Shown here: positions 7,569-8,045 of the stretch, piece after piece
Layout: each line of letters opens with the position of its first letter
Numbering within the stretch: the first letter of the stretch is position 1
Source of the DNA: an uncultured Clostridia bacterium
GTDB taxonomy: Bacteria > Bacillota > Clostridia > TANB77 > CAG-508
Reading direction: 5' to 3'
NCBI GenBank assembly: GCA_947625075.1
Contig: CANQMY010000043.1
Coordinates: 1 to 8,045, forward strand
DNA length: 8,045 nucleotides
Made by a program: the position numbers and the translations under genes
The notes under the pieces: generated by a model
Databases searched by the model: none
What the model saw: only the letters and a program-made list of their open reading frames with translations
What the model was told of the DNA's origin: nothing

Positions 7569-8045
7569 ATGAAAAGAAAAATATCAGTTATTTTAATTAT
7601 TATAATAATGTTATTTGTAGCAATAATGGGTCATATTGTATTTGCAGCAGAAAGTATAGGATCTTTTTTAGCTAACTTTAGACCAGATAATCCTAAAGTA
7701 GGAGATGAAGTTGTTATAGATTTTTCTTCAACTGCTTTAAATGAAGGAATTTCTACAATAAGTATGGAATTGGTTTTTGATGATAATATTTTTACAGTAA
7801 GCAACGTTGTAGCTGGAGAAGGTTGGACAAAAACAGTGCTTGAAAATACTTATTTTATAAGTACTATTGATCAAGAAAAAACAAATGAAATTGGAAATAT
7901 AATAACATTTTATTTAAAAGTAAAAGAAGGAGTACAAGTTGGCACACAAACAACAGTAACATTATCTTCAATTCAAGTTGCTACAGATGGAGATCCAGTT
8001 GATTTAGATAATTTATCACAAGTAATTACAATTTCAAGTTATAGT
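7569..8045 (+). CDS. Secreted/surface protein with cohesin-like domain, 3'-truncated by window
   Basis: An open frame runs from ATG 7569 to the window edge without a stop (159 codons seen). The start is supported by AAGGTGG five bases upstream. The N-terminus is a clear signal peptide: MKRK, a long hydrophobic core (ISVILIIIIMLFVAIMG), and a likely cleavage after IVFA or VFAA near residues 26-27. The mature part begins GSFLANFRPDNPKVGDEVVIDF and continues as alternating strands (ISTISMELVFDDNIFTVSNV, IITFYLKVKEG, QTTVTLSSIQV). This is the pattern of cohesin-type beta-sandwich domains, with their VGDxVxV opening and LxFDxxxFxV strand. No dockerin, sortase signal or catalytic domain is visible in the part present. 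Cohesin-like domains occur both in cellulosomes and in unrelated surface proteins, so a scaffoldin role is not established. Its own RBS and probable promoter suggest expression separate from the synthase. Confidence 0.8.
   Translation, partial: MKRKISVILIIIIMLFVAIMGHIVFAAESIGSFLANFRPDNPKVGDEVVIDFSSTALNEGISTISMELVFDDNIFTVSNVVAGEGWTKTVLENTYFISTIDQEKTNEIGNIITFYLKVKEGVQVGTQTTVTLSSIQVATDGDPVDLDNLSQVITISSYS

Overview
The window is very AT-rich and all of its genes lie on the + strand. AGA is the dominant arginine codon, CGN codons are almost absent, and the best ribosome binding site is a strong AAGGTGG. This points to a low-GC Bacillota/Clostridia-type bacterium. That placement rests on composition and protein style, not on a marker gene. 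No in-frame TGA occurs, so the standard bacterial stop code fits.

Positions 1-7472 hold one very large gene, cut at its 5' end by the window edge: a cyclic beta-1,2-glucan synthase of the NdvB/ChvB/Cgs family. It reads in order as an N-terminal helical region (partial), membrane segments, a GT84 glycosyltransferase domain, more membrane segments, a glycoamylase-like cyclisation domain, a GH94-like beta-sandwich, a linker domain, and a complete GH94 phosphorylase module with its second sandwich, catalytic barrel and C-terminal cap. The family model is that the GT84 part polymerises glucose from UDP-glucose, the middle domain closes the ring, and the GH94 part trims chain length by phosphorolysis. 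The GH94 core is not in one frame. It is reached only through two +1 frame changes, near 5227 and 6020.

The most interesting signal is those two frame changes. Both occur at the same heptamer, TCGGAGG, where an in-frame CGG codon is followed by AGG. Skipping the C restores a conserved Gly-Gly motif with exact family spacing: VVTDS-L-GGFIW at the first site and FYQAS-GGYGFRDQ at the second. By my scan of all coding frames, these are the only two in-frame CGG codons in the window. No other damage is seen in about 2489 reconstructed residues. This argues for programmed or codon-driven +1 frameshifting at CGG (an unassigned or 'hungry' codon, or CGGA quadruplet decoding) rather than ordinary gene decay. 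A sequencing or assembly error remains possible and has to be checked against reads.

Positions 7473-7568 are a short intergenic gap with a probable promoter and no clear terminator. From 7569 to the right edge runs the start of a second gene: a secreted or anchored protein with a signal peptide and a cohesin-like domain, cut by the window end. It has its own ribosome binding site and probably its own promoter, so a functional link to glucan synthesis is not shown.
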